Shown here piece after piece: positions 13,532 through 21,499 of a stretch of 25,004 nt of DNA; the stretch's first letter is position 1, and every line of letters begins with the position of its first letter. Source of the stretch: an uncultured Christensenellaceae bacterium (GTDB lineage Bacteria > Bacillota > Clostridia > Christensenellales > Pumilibacteraceae); NCBI GenBank assembly GCA_910588155.1, contig CAJUPB010000011.1, positions 53,266 to 78,269 on the forward strand. The letters are read 5' to 3'. A program made the translations under genes and the position numbers. The notes under the pieces are model-generated. The model saw nothing but the letters and a program-made list of their open reading frames with translations. It did no database searches and was not told the origin of the DNA.

Positions 13532-16438
13532 ATGTCGGAAAAGAAAGAAATACCCCAAAACACTTATATAGTTACAATCGACGGAACTGACTATACAAGA
13601 TATATTCCTATGCCGTGGAAATGGTCGGCGCGTCTCGATGAGCGGCTTGACGAGTGCCGTATGTCAATGAAACGTTGTCCCGTACCGATATTCGAGCCGA
13701 TGTCCGAAGTTAAGATAAGATTATCGGATAAAAAAGACGGTATTACCGAAATGACGTATATCGTTGCGGCGGACGATTCAACCGAAATTCCCGTTGGTAG
13801 CGGATTTTACAATCACGAGCTTATGCTTATTGAGGAAACAAAGAAACTTGAAGGCATAATAATCGACAGCCTCACGTTTACCAACAGCTTGGGACGCACG
13901 TATCTGGATAATCCAAGAGAAATAAACGTAACGGTAACAGATGAGTGGGGACCTTTGGACAGGCACATATTACCTAATGCGAATAAGATAGAGCAGATTA
14001 AACAGTCTTTGACGCCGAAAGAGGTAGGGAAACCTTTTACCTTTATGTCGCTTAAATCCCTCTTTGCTTCGTATGCAGCGGAAAATCTATCCATTGCTGA
14101 TTGGACGGTTGCACAATTTGTTGTTAAACTTAACAATCGCGAATTATATGCATATCGAGAAGGCTCACCCACTAAACCACAGGATAATAATACGCTGAAT
14201 GATGTCGCGTATACTGTGGATAGTCTTCAAAGTGGGACGTATACGTGTACTTACAAACTATCCTTTTTTATGAGAGTTTTAGGGAAAGATAAGACCGTTA
14301 CTGTAAAATACCAGTTTGCCGCAGTAGCCAATCAAGAAGCCCTTCCGAAGTGGACAATTGCGACGGTAATAGACCGCTTGCTTGACGTCGGACAAGTACA
14401 TCTTGTGAGCGAATCGCCAAAGTATGAGCTTAACGATGAGCAGGAAGCAGAGTTCGCTAAGATAGAAGCCCCCGAGTTCGCATTCAGTAAGATGACGCTT
14501 AGGGAAGCACTCGACCAGATAGGCGGCTTTATCCACGGTATGGCGCGTCTTAAAGGCAATACGATTTATTACGATATGCTCGGCGGAACAGAACAGACTA
14601 CGCTTGCCGACCCGAAATATCCGTACGTAACGGATAAGTACGCGCAGAACATAGAGAGCTACGCAACGGAGCTTGACAGCACGGTGGACAATCTCGTCAA
14701 TATCCTTGACGCCGACGAGGGCGTGATTACGGAACCTTACGGTGGTGGGTTTAAATCTGTGCGTTCGGAAGAAGCCTATGCTCGAATTACTGACGGTAAT
14801 ATGGTAATATCTACGAGCTTGCCAATCTATTCGGTGCAGAAACTCTTAGTACGCGACCCTGCGGGTAACATTGAAGATATAACGCCATATTTGTTTGAGG
14901 CTGCCGAATACGGTCTTATGTCCTCATATGACGGCACGTATCCGCGAAGTAAGGCCTTCGCTATTTACTACACTCAGGGGCAGAAAAATATCAAAGGCCT
15001 TTCATTTAAAGTTCCAAGTGTAATAGGTGGGGCTGGCTCAAAGTATGCTATTGCAAATATCATTAAATCGGTTGGTGGAGACGATATAACATCGGATTGG
15101 TGGGATAAAGAAAGCAAATATCCTACACTGTGGTTTCAAATAACTTATACGCCCATATTTACCTCGCGGGTAAAGCAGCATAAACTTTATTATAAAGATT
15201 TTAAACACCCACGTACCCTTGCGTACAACCAAAGCGCAAACCTTGTCGAAACACGTTATTACGGCGAGAATATGCGCGGCTTGATAGCCCGTACGGGAAA
15301 TATCGAAAGAATACGTACATACCGTTTGGCGTGTGCAAAGTATATTCCGAAGATAGGGCAAATGTGGGGCGAAGACTATTACGTATCGTCTGTGAATGTC
15401 GCGATATTCCCGTTTTATATCGATTGTATGATTGGGCTATCCAAAGACTTCAACCGTTTAAGCGAGTATATAGGTATTAACAGCATACACCGCATATACG
15501 AGGTTTCGGAAAAGCAAGCATACGACAGGGATATAGCCTATGTCGATTATTGCGTAATAGGCGACGCGGAAGAATCTGATGGGTTAGCGCTTATTGCCGA
15601 TGAAGGGATTTCTGTTATCGCCGACACATTTATTCAATCAGGCTTGGCGGAAGCTATCACGGGGGCAGGAGTTACTACCATTGCTGAGGATGGTGCCGAA
15701 CGTAATATGACGTTGCCGGCAATATCCACTGCTTTCGGAAACACTCTCGTATTTTCATTCTATATGGAAGACAGTTACTCTGCGGGGAGAAAAAGTGTTT
15801 ATGGTGACAATGGCGAGGTAAGCGGGTATTGGCAAACCAACGTAGAATACAATGATTACTACGGACGTTTTGAGAACATGAAAGTTCAGTTCTTTGAACG
15901 AGGCTATACGCCATATGAGGGAAGCAAAGCGCCTTATAATTTGCCGCAAGGGATTGAATGGGGTCCGACGATAGATGACCGTTTGCCGCCAATATCGACA
16001 TCAGACAATAACCCTCTTAAAGTACGTAAGAATAGCACTGAAATAATCCGTATGCACTATCAGATACATTATGTAACCAATCGCAAGGACTTAATTGTCG
16101 GACCTGCGCTTACTCATAACTGTCCGCTTGTACGTGGGGTGAAATCTAATCACAGTGCGGCGTTATATATTTTGCAAAATCCGCTTGGCAAGTTTGCGGA
16201 TAAGATTAATTTATCCACAGCCACAAAAATATGGGACTATTCGAACGGCGGAATTACAACGCAAAAGTCACTGATAAATTTGCAGGACAAACATTCCACT
16301 GTTGACGGCGACGCATGGGCTATTGTCGACAGTGCAACGGGAGAGCTTTTAATCGGCTCCAATACACCAGTTAAAAACGGTGAGACGATAACTCTGCCGT
16401 CCCTTACATTCAAACATAATCTTAACACGGAGGTATAA
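13532..16438 (+). CDS. Large baseplate/tail-tip protein
   Basis: 968 residues, the largest gene in the window, directly before the fibre gene. It starts with an immunoglobulin/beta-type region (TYIVTIDGTDYTRYIPMPW) and continues with long beta-rich stretches, including GTYTCTYKLSFFMRV around residue 235. The central portion (about 330-700) contains GFIHGMARLKGNTIYYDMLGG and RTGNIERIRTYRLACAKYIP, like the hub or tail-associated protein that caps the tail. No peptidase or lysozyme motif is seen. AAGGAG is present ahead of ATG 13532. Assigned by position, size and composition. Confidence 0.6.
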   Translation: MSEKKEIPQNTYIVTIDGTDYTRYIPMPWKWSARLDERLDECRMSMKRCPVPIFEPMSEVKIRLSDKKDGITEMTYIVAADDSTEIPVGSGFYNHELMLIEETKKLEGIIIDSLTFTNSLGRTYLDNPREINVTVTDEWGPLDRHILPNANKIEQIKQSLTPKEVGKPFTFMSLKSLFASYAAENLSIADWTVAQFVVKLNNRELYAYREGSPTKPQDNNTLNDVAYTVDSLQSGTYTCTYKLSFFMRVLGKDKTVTVKYQFAAVANQEALPKWTIATVIDRLLDVGQVHLVSESPKYELNDEQEAEFAKIEAPEFAFSKMTLREALDQIGGFIHGMARLKGNTIYYDMLGGTEQTTLADPKYPYVTDKYAQNIESYATELDSTVDNLVNILDADEGVITEPYGGGFKSVRSEEAYARITDGNMVISTSLPIYSVQKLLVRDPAGNIEDITPYLFEAAEYGLMSSYDGTYPRSKAFAIYYTQGQKNIKGLSFKVPSVIGGAGSKYAIANIIKSVGGDDITSDWWDKESKYPTLWFQITYTPIFTSRVKQHKLYYKDFKHPRTLAYNQSANLVETRYYGENMRGLIARTGNIERIRTYRLACAKYIPKIGQMWGEDYYVSSVNVAIFPFYIDCMIGLSKDFNRLSEYIGINSIHRIYEVSEKQAYDRDIAYVDYCVIGDAEESDGLALIADEGISVIADTFIQSGLAEAITGAGVTTIAEDGAERNMTLPAISTAFGNTLVFSFYMEDSYSAGRKSVYGDNGEVSGYWQTNVEYNDYYGRFENMKVQFFERGYTPYEGSKAPYNLPQGIEWGPTIDDRLPPISTSDNNPLKVRKNSTEIIRMHYQIHYVTNRKDLIVGPALTHNCPLVRGVKSNHSAALYILQNPLGKFADKINLSTATKIWDYSNGGITTQKSLINLQDKHSTVDGDAWAIVDSATGELLIGSNTPVKNGETITLPSLTFKHNLNTEV

Positions 16439-16442
16439 GTAA

Positions 16443-18794
16443 ATGGTAATTTTTCTCAATCTTGACGGAAGTTGTCAAAAGATAACGCCCGAACACATCT
16501 ATCAAGGAAGTAACAACGTAACGGATATAACGGTCGTCGCGCCGTTCCCTGCAAGCACAGCAATGGAGATAGGTTTTATTCTCCCGAACGGACTGTATTG
16601 GACCAACGATGACGGCGTTCGCTATATGCCTATGGAACTTGCCGAGCAAAGCGTAAACCCAAATGTTTCGGTATGGCATTTTGCACTTCCTGGTTCCGTC
16701 ACCGCCGCTATGGGCGATTTGCACATAGCGTTTAATGCAGCGACGACAACGGGAAATACAACGTCGTATATGTGCAAAGTGCAGATAGAGGAAAGCGTAT
16801 TGCCGAACGACGCGCCCCCGCCCGATATGAGCGTATACGATTATTTGAAGATGTATCTTGCTCGGCTGGACGGCAGAACCGAAAATGTCCCGAATCTTGT
16901 CGCACTCATACAGAAAGTTAAAGACTCAAACAATGCATTTACGTACACGGACAATAGCGGTGTGGTGAGCGCACCGATAATCCTCGGCGACCCTTATGCC
17001 GCGCCCATACCCGTAAACACAGCGAGCACTATCGAAATTCCCGATACTGCGTGGCAGCCTACGTATGCGGAAGATAATACGACAGTAACCGGGTACACAT
17101 ATCTTTTGACTTCGGCAATGCACGGTCAAATGCGTGACGGAGCAACAGCAAAGGATTTATGGGTTTCGTTCGACGAAGCCGTCACAGGCGGTTTTAAAGG
17201 TGTTACGGGTGACTATACCGTGAACGAAACGGGAGATATAACCATTACGGTCAATACTTCCATAGCTATGACGGTGCGAGTGTGGAACGGTAAAGGGCTT
17301 GTGGATAAGGTCGCACGCGATGACATAGCCGCCGAAACGGAGCGCGCCAAAACTGCCGAACAATCAATACGTGCGGATTTGACGGTTACTGACGAGAGCC
17401 TGCAAGCGCAGATAAACGAGCTCGCAAATACGGGCGTAGACAATGTTGCCCGTGACGCAGTTGCCGCAGAAACCGAACGCGCAGAAGCCGCAGAGGCGGC
17501 ATTGCAAGGGCAGATAGACACGATTGACAGTTATATACCGTCTTCCACTACGGAGGATAACAAACTGGCGGATAAAAACTTTGTCAACTCGTCAATAAAC
17601 AATGTTGCAGCGTTTTATATTGAATATAACAGCCAAGGGGATGCTTTCCCTACGAGAGCCGATTTATTGAATGCTACGACGTTTTACAGCGGCGGAAAAC
17701 CTCGAGTTCCCACACAAAACGACTATGCGACTGTTTTAGCAGACGAGTCACGTCCTCAAGATGTAGATGGCAGTTATCCTACCACTCGCTATTCTTATCA
17801 AACAGAAACGCCGGGAGGCACCTATCCGAACGGGCAATGGGGTTTCCAGTACGTAGTAAACAATACTTCACTTACGCAAGCGCAGGTAAACGCGATTAAC
17901 AGCGGAATTACGAAAGAAATCGTCGAGCAAATAGGTCCCGGAAATGTATTAAGTGTCAATGGACAAACTGGTGCTGTTACGATTACGCCCGCGAATATCG
18001 GTGCAGTTAGTAAGTCAGGCGATACGATAGACGGCGATTTAATCGTCAACGGAGGTATGGCTTACCGCAACGGGAACAATAGCACGTTTTTAGAACTTGG
18101 AAAATTCAGCGGTTCGGGTATTGAATTTCACTCGCAATCTGCGGAAAGCGGAGCATATCTCGATTACGACGCTTTTATTCAGGCGAATAATTCGACGTCT
18201 ACAACAACTCCGGGAACGGCGCAACTTATATATCACGCGCGTCAGCATTTGTTTCAAGGTCCGATAATAGCGGAGGGGGATAATGTTTTTATTTATCACG
18301 GGAATGAGTTTAATTTTATTCCGCAGGGTTACGACAGTTATGTATGGCTTAATTACCGTGGTGGTAAGGTGCTTGATTATAGGTTTTGCAATGGTGACGA
18401 AAAGGGCGGACTTTCACCCGTGATAGCGCATAGTCTTTATGAAGACGGAAAACGTGTGTATTCTCCGAATAATCTCCCGTACTCTTATGCCGGAGGCACA
18501 GCGAGTGGACAGATTCTTTTTAAGGATTATCACGACGTTGTTACGCCCGCAGTGGCTTATTACATATCTAATGCTTCTATGGCAGCAGACTCGTCAAGAA
18601 CCGTATATGCTTCGGATATGGGATTATCTTATATCCGCGCGGCTGTGGCAGTGTCGAGAAAAACTACCAGCGCAGGCTATCCGGGTGTGCTTGTTTTAAG
18701 TCTTGCGGCACCATATACGTCGGTAACGGTTATATGCGACAGAGACGCCAACGAGGGTTTTTACCTAATGGCAATCGGAGACAAAGCTCAATAA
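16443..18794 (+). CDS. Tail fibre / receptor-binding protein
   Basis: 783 residues in four visible parts. About 1-125 is a BppU-like baseplate-binding beta domain (IFLNLDGSCQKITPEHIYQG ... EIGFILPNGLYW). About 295-365 is a stalk with repeated AAETERAxxAE and SLQAQINELAN / ALQGQIDTID heptads. Next comes a beta domain found in many fibres (FPTRADLLNATTFYSGGK ... TTRYSYQTETPGG). After VLSVNGQTGAVTITPANIGA and SKSGDTIDGDLIVNGGM (common fibre linkers), the tip domain runs to the end and should bind the cell surface. The start follows an AGGAGGTATAAG-type site overlapping the previous stop region. Confidence 0.78.
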   Translation: MVIFLNLDGSCQKITPEHIYQGSNNVTDITVVAPFPASTAMEIGFILPNGLYWTNDDGVRYMPMELAEQSVNPNVSVWHFALPGSVTAAMGDLHIAFNAATTTGNTTSYMCKVQIEESVLPNDAPPPDMSVYDYLKMYLARLDGRTENVPNLVALIQKVKDSNNAFTYTDNSGVVSAPIILGDPYAAPIPVNTASTIEIPDTAWQPTYAEDNTTVTGYTYLLTSAMHGQMRDGATAKDLWVSFDEAVTGGFKGVTGDYTVNETGDITITVNTSIAMTVRVWNGKGLVDKVARDDIAAETERAKTAEQSIRADLTVTDESLQAQINELANTGVDNVARDAVAAETERAEAAEAALQGQIDTIDSYIPSSTTEDNKLADKNFVNSSINNVAAFYIEYNSQGDAFPTRADLLNATTFYSGGKPRVPTQNDYATVLADESRPQDVDGSYPTTRYSYQTETPGGTYPNGQWGFQYVVNNTSLTQAQVNAINSGITKEIVEQIGPGNVLSVNGQTGAVTITPANIGAVSKSGDTIDGDLIVNGGMAYRNGNNSTFLELGKFSGSGIEFHSQSAESGAYLDYDAFIQANNSTSTTTPGTAQLIYHARQHLFQGPIIAEGDNVFIYHGNEFNFIPQGYDSYVWLNYRGGKVLDYRFCNGDEKGGLSPVIAHSLYEDGKRVYSPNNLPYSYAGGTASGQILFKDYHDVVTPAVAYYISNASMAADSSRTVYASDMGLSYIRAAVAVSRKTTSAGYPGVLVLSLAAPYTSVTVICDRDANEGFYLMAIGDKAQ

Positions 18795-18807
18795 AGGAGA
18801 AAAAATT

Positions 18808-19173
18808 ATGAAATTTCATTTGACGACCGAAGGATTTTTGTGCGAGTGTTTCCCCAATTTTTCCGTCACGGAAGATTGTACGGAAATCGAACTGACGGAA
18901 GAACAAAAGGAAAAAGTGTCTGTGGGAAAAAGAGGTTATGCTTGGAAATACATAGACGGCGAATTGGTATTGACCGATATAAGAAACGATGTCGATTATA
19001 GACGGTTGCGTTTGCCTTTGCTTGCCGCTTTCGATAAGTGGGAAAAAGCGGTATTGCGCGGACGCGAAAGCGAGGATAAAAAGGTTATGGATTGGTACCA
19101 AGAATTACTTGACCTTGCACCGACAGCTTTTGAGGAAGGAAATATCCCCGACAGAATAAAGTATTATTTTTAG
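18808..19173 (+). CDS. Fibre-associated / XkdW-like protein
   Basis: 121 residues immediately after the fibre gene. The C-terminal half (RLPLLAAFDKWEKAVLRGRE ... VMDWYQELLDLAPTAF) has the pattern of small proteins next to phage fibres: a helix with a conserved Trp and Y/W-rich helix that ends in 'P..I+YY'. This resembles tail fibre assembly and XkdW-type proteins. AAAGGAG sets the ATG. Confidence 0.6.
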   Translation: MKFHLTTEGFLCECFPNFSVTEDCTEIELTEEQKEKVSVGKRGYAWKYIDGELVLTDIRNDVDYRRLRLPLLAAFDKWEKAVLRGRESEDKKVMDWYQELLDLAPTAFEEGNIPDRIKYYF

Positions 19174-19184
19174 GAGCTGCATAA

Positions 19185-19499
19185 ATGAACGTAAATCATA
19201 ACTTTACCGTCCTCGGCGTTCTTGACAGCAAGAGCATCGGAGACGGGCTTAAAAACTCAATAGAGCTAATTGTGACGGACCGACTTAATGAAGCGGTCCG
19301 TTTGCTTTCGGAGTGCGTTGAAGAGGTACAAGCCAAAGCTTCCGCACAAGTGCAACAGTTACAAGAAGAATTAAGCAAAGTCAGAGAGCAGTTGTACGTC
19401 GCTGTGGATAACTATAACACCGCGATACAAGTAATAAACGAGCTTAGCGCTCGCGTAACCGCTCTCGAAGCAAATTACGACCCGACGATTATTAAATAG
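19185..19499 (+). CDS. Small coiled-coil protein
   Basis: 104 residues with a long predicted coiled coil (residues about 35-95: RLLSECVEEVQAKASAQVQQ, LQEELSKVREQLYVAVDNYN, VINELSARVTALEANY). It lies between the fibre-assembly-like gene and the membrane protein gene. AGGAG precedes ATG 19185. No family recognised; it may be a virion or lysis-module accessory protein. Confidence 0.55.
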   Translation: MNVNHNFTVLGVLDSKSIGDGLKNSIELIVTDRLNEAVRLLSECVEEVQAKASAQVQQLQEELSKVREQLYVAVDNYNTAIQVINELSARVTALEANYDPTIIK

Positions 19500-19514
19500 G
19501 AGGATTTTATAAAA

Positions 19515-20036
19515 ATGGATATCAATCAGATTTGGCAAACGGTAGAACCGTGGATAATGGCAATAGTCGGCGCGCTTGCAGGCGGCACGGGCGTTTTCGC
19601 GCTCGTCCGCGCTTTCGTCGGCAAGTGGATTAACAAGTTCGGCGCGAAATACGACACAGAGATAATGGCGGGCAAGGTGGCCGAAAAGCTCGCAGGCAAG
19701 ACGGTGAATATCGATGTTACCGCGGTTGCCGAGAAGAAGTTGGACAAGATTACCAAAACATTGGACAAGCGTATTGCCGATGTGGAAAAGGCAGCATATG
19801 CGTATAAGCATATTCTCGCGCTTATAGCAGGCGCGGTGTCGCGTTTCAAGGCGCTTACCGACGAGGAAAGAAAAGATTTCGCGGACGCGATAAAAGCAAT
19901 AGAAAAGGATTATACGCCGCCGCAACCCGAGCCGATAGCCACGGTTAAACTTGCCCCGATTGAACTTGAATTCAAAACCGACGAAACGCAGTTGCAAGAG
20001 GAAGAGAGCCTTATAAACTTCGGAGGATTGAAATAA
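19515..20036 (+). CDS. Membrane-anchored protein, possible holin
   Basis: 173 residues with one N-terminal hydrophobic segment (about 13-33, WIMAIVGALAGGTGVFALVR), then amphipathic helices (AEKKLDKITKTLDKRIADVE) and a second weak hydrophobic patch (YKHILALIAGAVSRF). The acidic tail is QTQLQEEESLINFGG-like. Its position after the fibre genes is where holins usually lie, but no endolysin follows in this window and a single membrane segment is unusual, so the holin call is tentative. AGGAGG is present and the next gene starts immediately after the stop. Confidence 0.45.
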   Translation: MDINQIWQTVEPWIMAIVGALAGGTGVFALVRAFVGKWINKFGAKYDTEIMAGKVAEKLAGKTVNIDVTAVAEKKLDKITKTLDKRIADVEKAAYAYKHILALIAGAVSRFKALTDEERKDFADAIKAIEKDYTPPQPEPIATVKLAPIELEFKTDETQLQEEESLINFGGLK

Positions 20037-20693
20037 ATGCACTTTGAGGAGAGCAAACATCCGAGGGATGAAAAGGGACAATTCAGTGATAAAGGCGAGT
20101 CTGATTATCCCGCGGAGATAAACAAGCGTATACGCTGGGCGAAAGACAACGGAATTGAGTTGCCTCTTAATAGCGATGGCTCGGTGGACGATTTACGGCT
20201 GCAAAAACTGTACGCGGAAGAAAAACAACATGCAGAAGCATTATCAGATTTTATATCTCGCGTTAAAAGAGGTGAAGCAAAAGCAGGTGAGATTTTTGAA
20301 CTCGGAAATGTATCATCTCGTACAAAAGCAGATATTGAGTATCTGACGGGACAAAAACTTAATGCAACAAAGCATGTTATTGGTGCTGACGAGATAAGGC
20401 ATATTGAAAAAGGACATGGAGAACAAGGAAAGTCTGACCGTAGTATGTCAACGATTCAAGATTATCGGCAAATTTCAGATGTTTTGTCTAATTATAATCG
20501 TTTGGAATGGGCACGAAATAAAAAAGGTAAGATTGATACGACAAATGCCTATTTAGATAAAAGCGGTAGACCTGCACGGTTGATTAAGTTCACCAAAGAA
20601 TATGCGAACAATGAACAGTATGTGATTGAAGCTGTTAGTGATACGAAAGGACGATTACATATAATTTCAAGCTATAAAAAGGGACGAATCTAA
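20037..20693 (+). CDS. Toxin-like protein 2: shared module plus PBECR-type nuclease domain
   Basis: 218 residues. It starts with KHPRDEKGQFSDKG (residues 7-20), a motif common in phage capsid-delivered proteins, then the module shared with the protein at 9726 (residues 23-59, DYPAEINKRIRWAKDNGIEL, PLNSDGSVDDLRLQKLY). The C-terminal domain (about 105-218) has HVIGADEIRHIEKGHGEQG (His113, His122, His127), RLIKFTKEY, QYVIEAVSDTKGRLHIISSY and KKGR, the order seen in phage BECR/EndoU/ColE5-RelE-like nuclease domains. I infer an RNase-type toxin, perhaps delivered with the virion. From about base 20225 on, the sequence is more A+T rich than the first part, which suggests domain exchange. No protein immunity gene follows. 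It starts directly after the previous TAA. Confidence 0.75.
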   Translation: MHFEESKHPRDEKGQFSDKGESDYPAEINKRIRWAKDNGIELPLNSDGSVDDLRLQKLYAEEKQHAEALSDFISRVKRGEAKAGEIFELGNVSSRTKADIEYLTGQKLNATKHVIGADEIRHIEKGHGEQGKSDRSMSTIQDYRQISDVLSNYNRLEWARNKKGKIDTTNAYLDKSGRPARLIKFTKEYANNEQYVIEAVSDTKGRLHIISSYKKGRI

Positions 20694-20770
20694 AATAGAA
20701 ACGTCCCTTGCAAGTCGGGTCATGCTTTAAATCAAACCTTCTCCATAAACGTCCAAAACGCCTACTTGCT
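20674..20770 (-). ncRNA. Predicted antisense RNA to toxin-like gene 2
   Basis: The RNA would start near 20770 (AGCAAGT) from a consensus minus-strand promoter. GCAAGT at its 5' end pairs with ACTTGC (20715-20710). Right after lies an intrinsic terminator: AAGGGACG (20709-20702) pairs with CGTCCCTT (20686-20679), followed by T residues down to 20676. The total is about 97 nt. The terminator arm and T-run lie inside the last codons of the toxin-like gene (stop at 20693), so the RNA is complementary to its 3' end. The body does not resemble the RNA at 10346-10435 although the promoter does. Role inferred as for that RNA. Confidence 0.65.
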
Positions 20771-20805
20771 ATTCTTATTATACCCCAAAACAACGAATTT
20801 GTCAA
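20770..20805 (-). promoter_or_regulatory. Consensus minus-strand promoter, copy 2 of the 36-bp block
   Basis: Minus strand: TTGACA (20805-20800), 17-bp spacer, TATAAT (20782-20777), start near 20770. It matches the block at 10435-10470 in 34 of 36 positions; similarity stops at the start site on one side and at the -35 box on the other. Confidence 0.88.
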
Positions 20806-20824
20806 TACTTTAAAGCAATTATAT

Positions 20825-21037
20825 TTAAACCTTTTCACCGTTAGGTAGCACTATATTAACTTCAAGCAAACAATCTAATGCAGACACAAGTCGTTCGTAT
20901 TCAGACAATTTGAAATTATTTAATTTCAATTTATTTGCTAAATTATTTTGTGTCTGATTTGTCAAATCGGCAAGTTTTGTTTGATTGATATTTCGCTTTA
21001 TCATAGCAATTTTTAATTTTTCAGTAAGGTTAATCAT
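20825..21037 (-). CDS. Small XRE-type HTH repressor
   Basis: 70 residues from ATG 21037 (AAGGAG at 21050-21045, 7-base spacing); the frame is open further but an earlier start has no site. It is almost only a helix-turn-helix: MINLTEKLKIAMIKRNINQT, KLADLTNQTQNNLANKLKLN, YERLVSALDCLLEV. It faces the early promoter at 21151 and has its own divergent promoter, the classic phage repressor/early switch. It has no S24 domain; such a domain is encoded alone at 22231. Confidence 0.85.
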   Translation of the reverse strand: MINLTEKLKIAMIKRNINQTKLADLTNQTQNNLANKLKLNNFKLSEYERLVSALDCLLEVNIVLPNGEKV

Positions 21038-21060
21038 TTTTAAACTCCTTGTACTTTTAC

Positions 21061-21090
21061 AATATACCATATTATAATGATAGATGTCAA
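21061..21090 (-). promoter_or_regulatory. Repressor promoter with operator half-site
   Basis: Minus strand: TTGACA (21090-21085), 18-bp spacer, TATATT (21066-21061). The spacer includes TATCATT (21082-21076), the same half-site as in the early operator at 21158-21175. This suggests autoregulation. Confidence 0.7.
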
Positions 21091-21150
21091 TATAAAACAA
21101 TAAAAATCATAAAAAAATTAAAAACTTAACGGAAAACATCATTAAAACAC

Positions 21151-21179
21151 TTGACTTTATCATTTTTTAATGATATAAT
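21151..21179 (+). promoter_or_regulatory. Early promoter with palindromic operator
   Basis: TTGACT (21151-21156), 17-bp spacer, TATAAT (21174-21179). The spacer is filled by the perfect inverted repeat TATCATT-TTTT-AATGATA (21158-21175), placed to block RNA polymerase when bound. The obvious ligand is the small HTH repressor next door. It drives the small ORF, antirepressor and S24 genes. Confidence 0.85.
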
Positions 21180-21185
21180 ATACGT

Positions 21186-21209
21186 GTAAGGTTTGGTTAA
21201 GAACCTTAC
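21186..21209 (+). promoter_or_regulatory. Hairpin at the start of the early transcript
   Basis: Perfect 8-bp stem GTAAGGTT/AACCTTAC (21186-21193 and 21202-21209) with an eight-base loop, at the very 5' end of the early RNA and followed by an A-rich spacer. With no T-run it is not a terminator; it may protect the 5' end or bind a regulator. Confidence 0.6.
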
Positions 21210-21236
21210 GAAAAAATAAAAAGGCAGGTTAAAGGA

Positions 21237-21350
21237 ATGGAACAAGAAATGCAAGACAAAACACTCGAACGAATAATCGAGTATCTGAAAGCAAAAGGCT
21301 GGACAGATACGGACATCTTGGTAATGCTGATGTACTTAGCAAAAGCGTAA
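21237..21350 (+). CDS. 37-residue early phage protein
   Basis: First gene after the early promoter, with AAAGGA close to the ATG. The product reads MEQEMQDKTLERIIEYLKAK, GWTDTDILVMLMYLAKA, two helices around a GWTDTDI turn. Small proteins of this pattern seem familiar from Clostridia mobile elements, function unknown. The antisense RNA unit and the antirepressor follow. Confidence 0.6.
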   Translation: MEQEMQDKTLERIIEYLKAKGWTDTDILVMLMYLAKA

Positions 21351-21365
21351 AAGTAAAAGGAAGCA

Positions 21366-21445
21366 AAAGAAAAGCCGCCCGACTGTAGCACGATAGGACG
21401 GCAAGGGAAGAGGGGCGAACAACCTGCCTAAGCCCCTCGACTCCC
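21366..21445 (-). ncRNA. Predicted antisense RNA to the antirepressor leader
   Basis: About 80 nt from a consensus minus-strand promoter. Hairpin one: GAGGGGC (21438-21432) with GCCCCTC (21416-21410), extended by outer GGGA/TCCC pairs. Hairpin two: GCCGTCC (21402-21396) with GGGCGGC (21380-21374, one G-U), followed by TTTTCTTTT, an intrinsic terminator. It is complementary to the leader between the 37-residue ORF and the antirepressor, ending 55 bases before the antirepressor ATG. By analogy with P22 sar and P1 c4 it may restrain antirepressor synthesis (inference). Confidence 0.65.
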
Positions 21446-21449
21446 TAAT

Positions 21450-21478
21450 ATTATAGCAGGCAGGACGAAAAAAGTCAA
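21450..21478 (-). promoter_or_regulatory. Consensus minus-strand promoter in the antirepressor leader
   Basis: Minus strand: TTGACT (21478-21473), 17-bp spacer, TATAAT (21455-21450), start near 21445. It points away from the antirepressor and into its leader. Confidence 0.83.
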
Positions 21479-21499
21479 TAGTTTTAGGAGATTAAATTT

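Noticed and set aside
20674..20805. tRNA-like reading of the minus-strand RNA (GGTTTGATTT resembles a T-arm)
   Set aside because: No 7-bp acceptor stem, anticodon arm or D-arm can be built.
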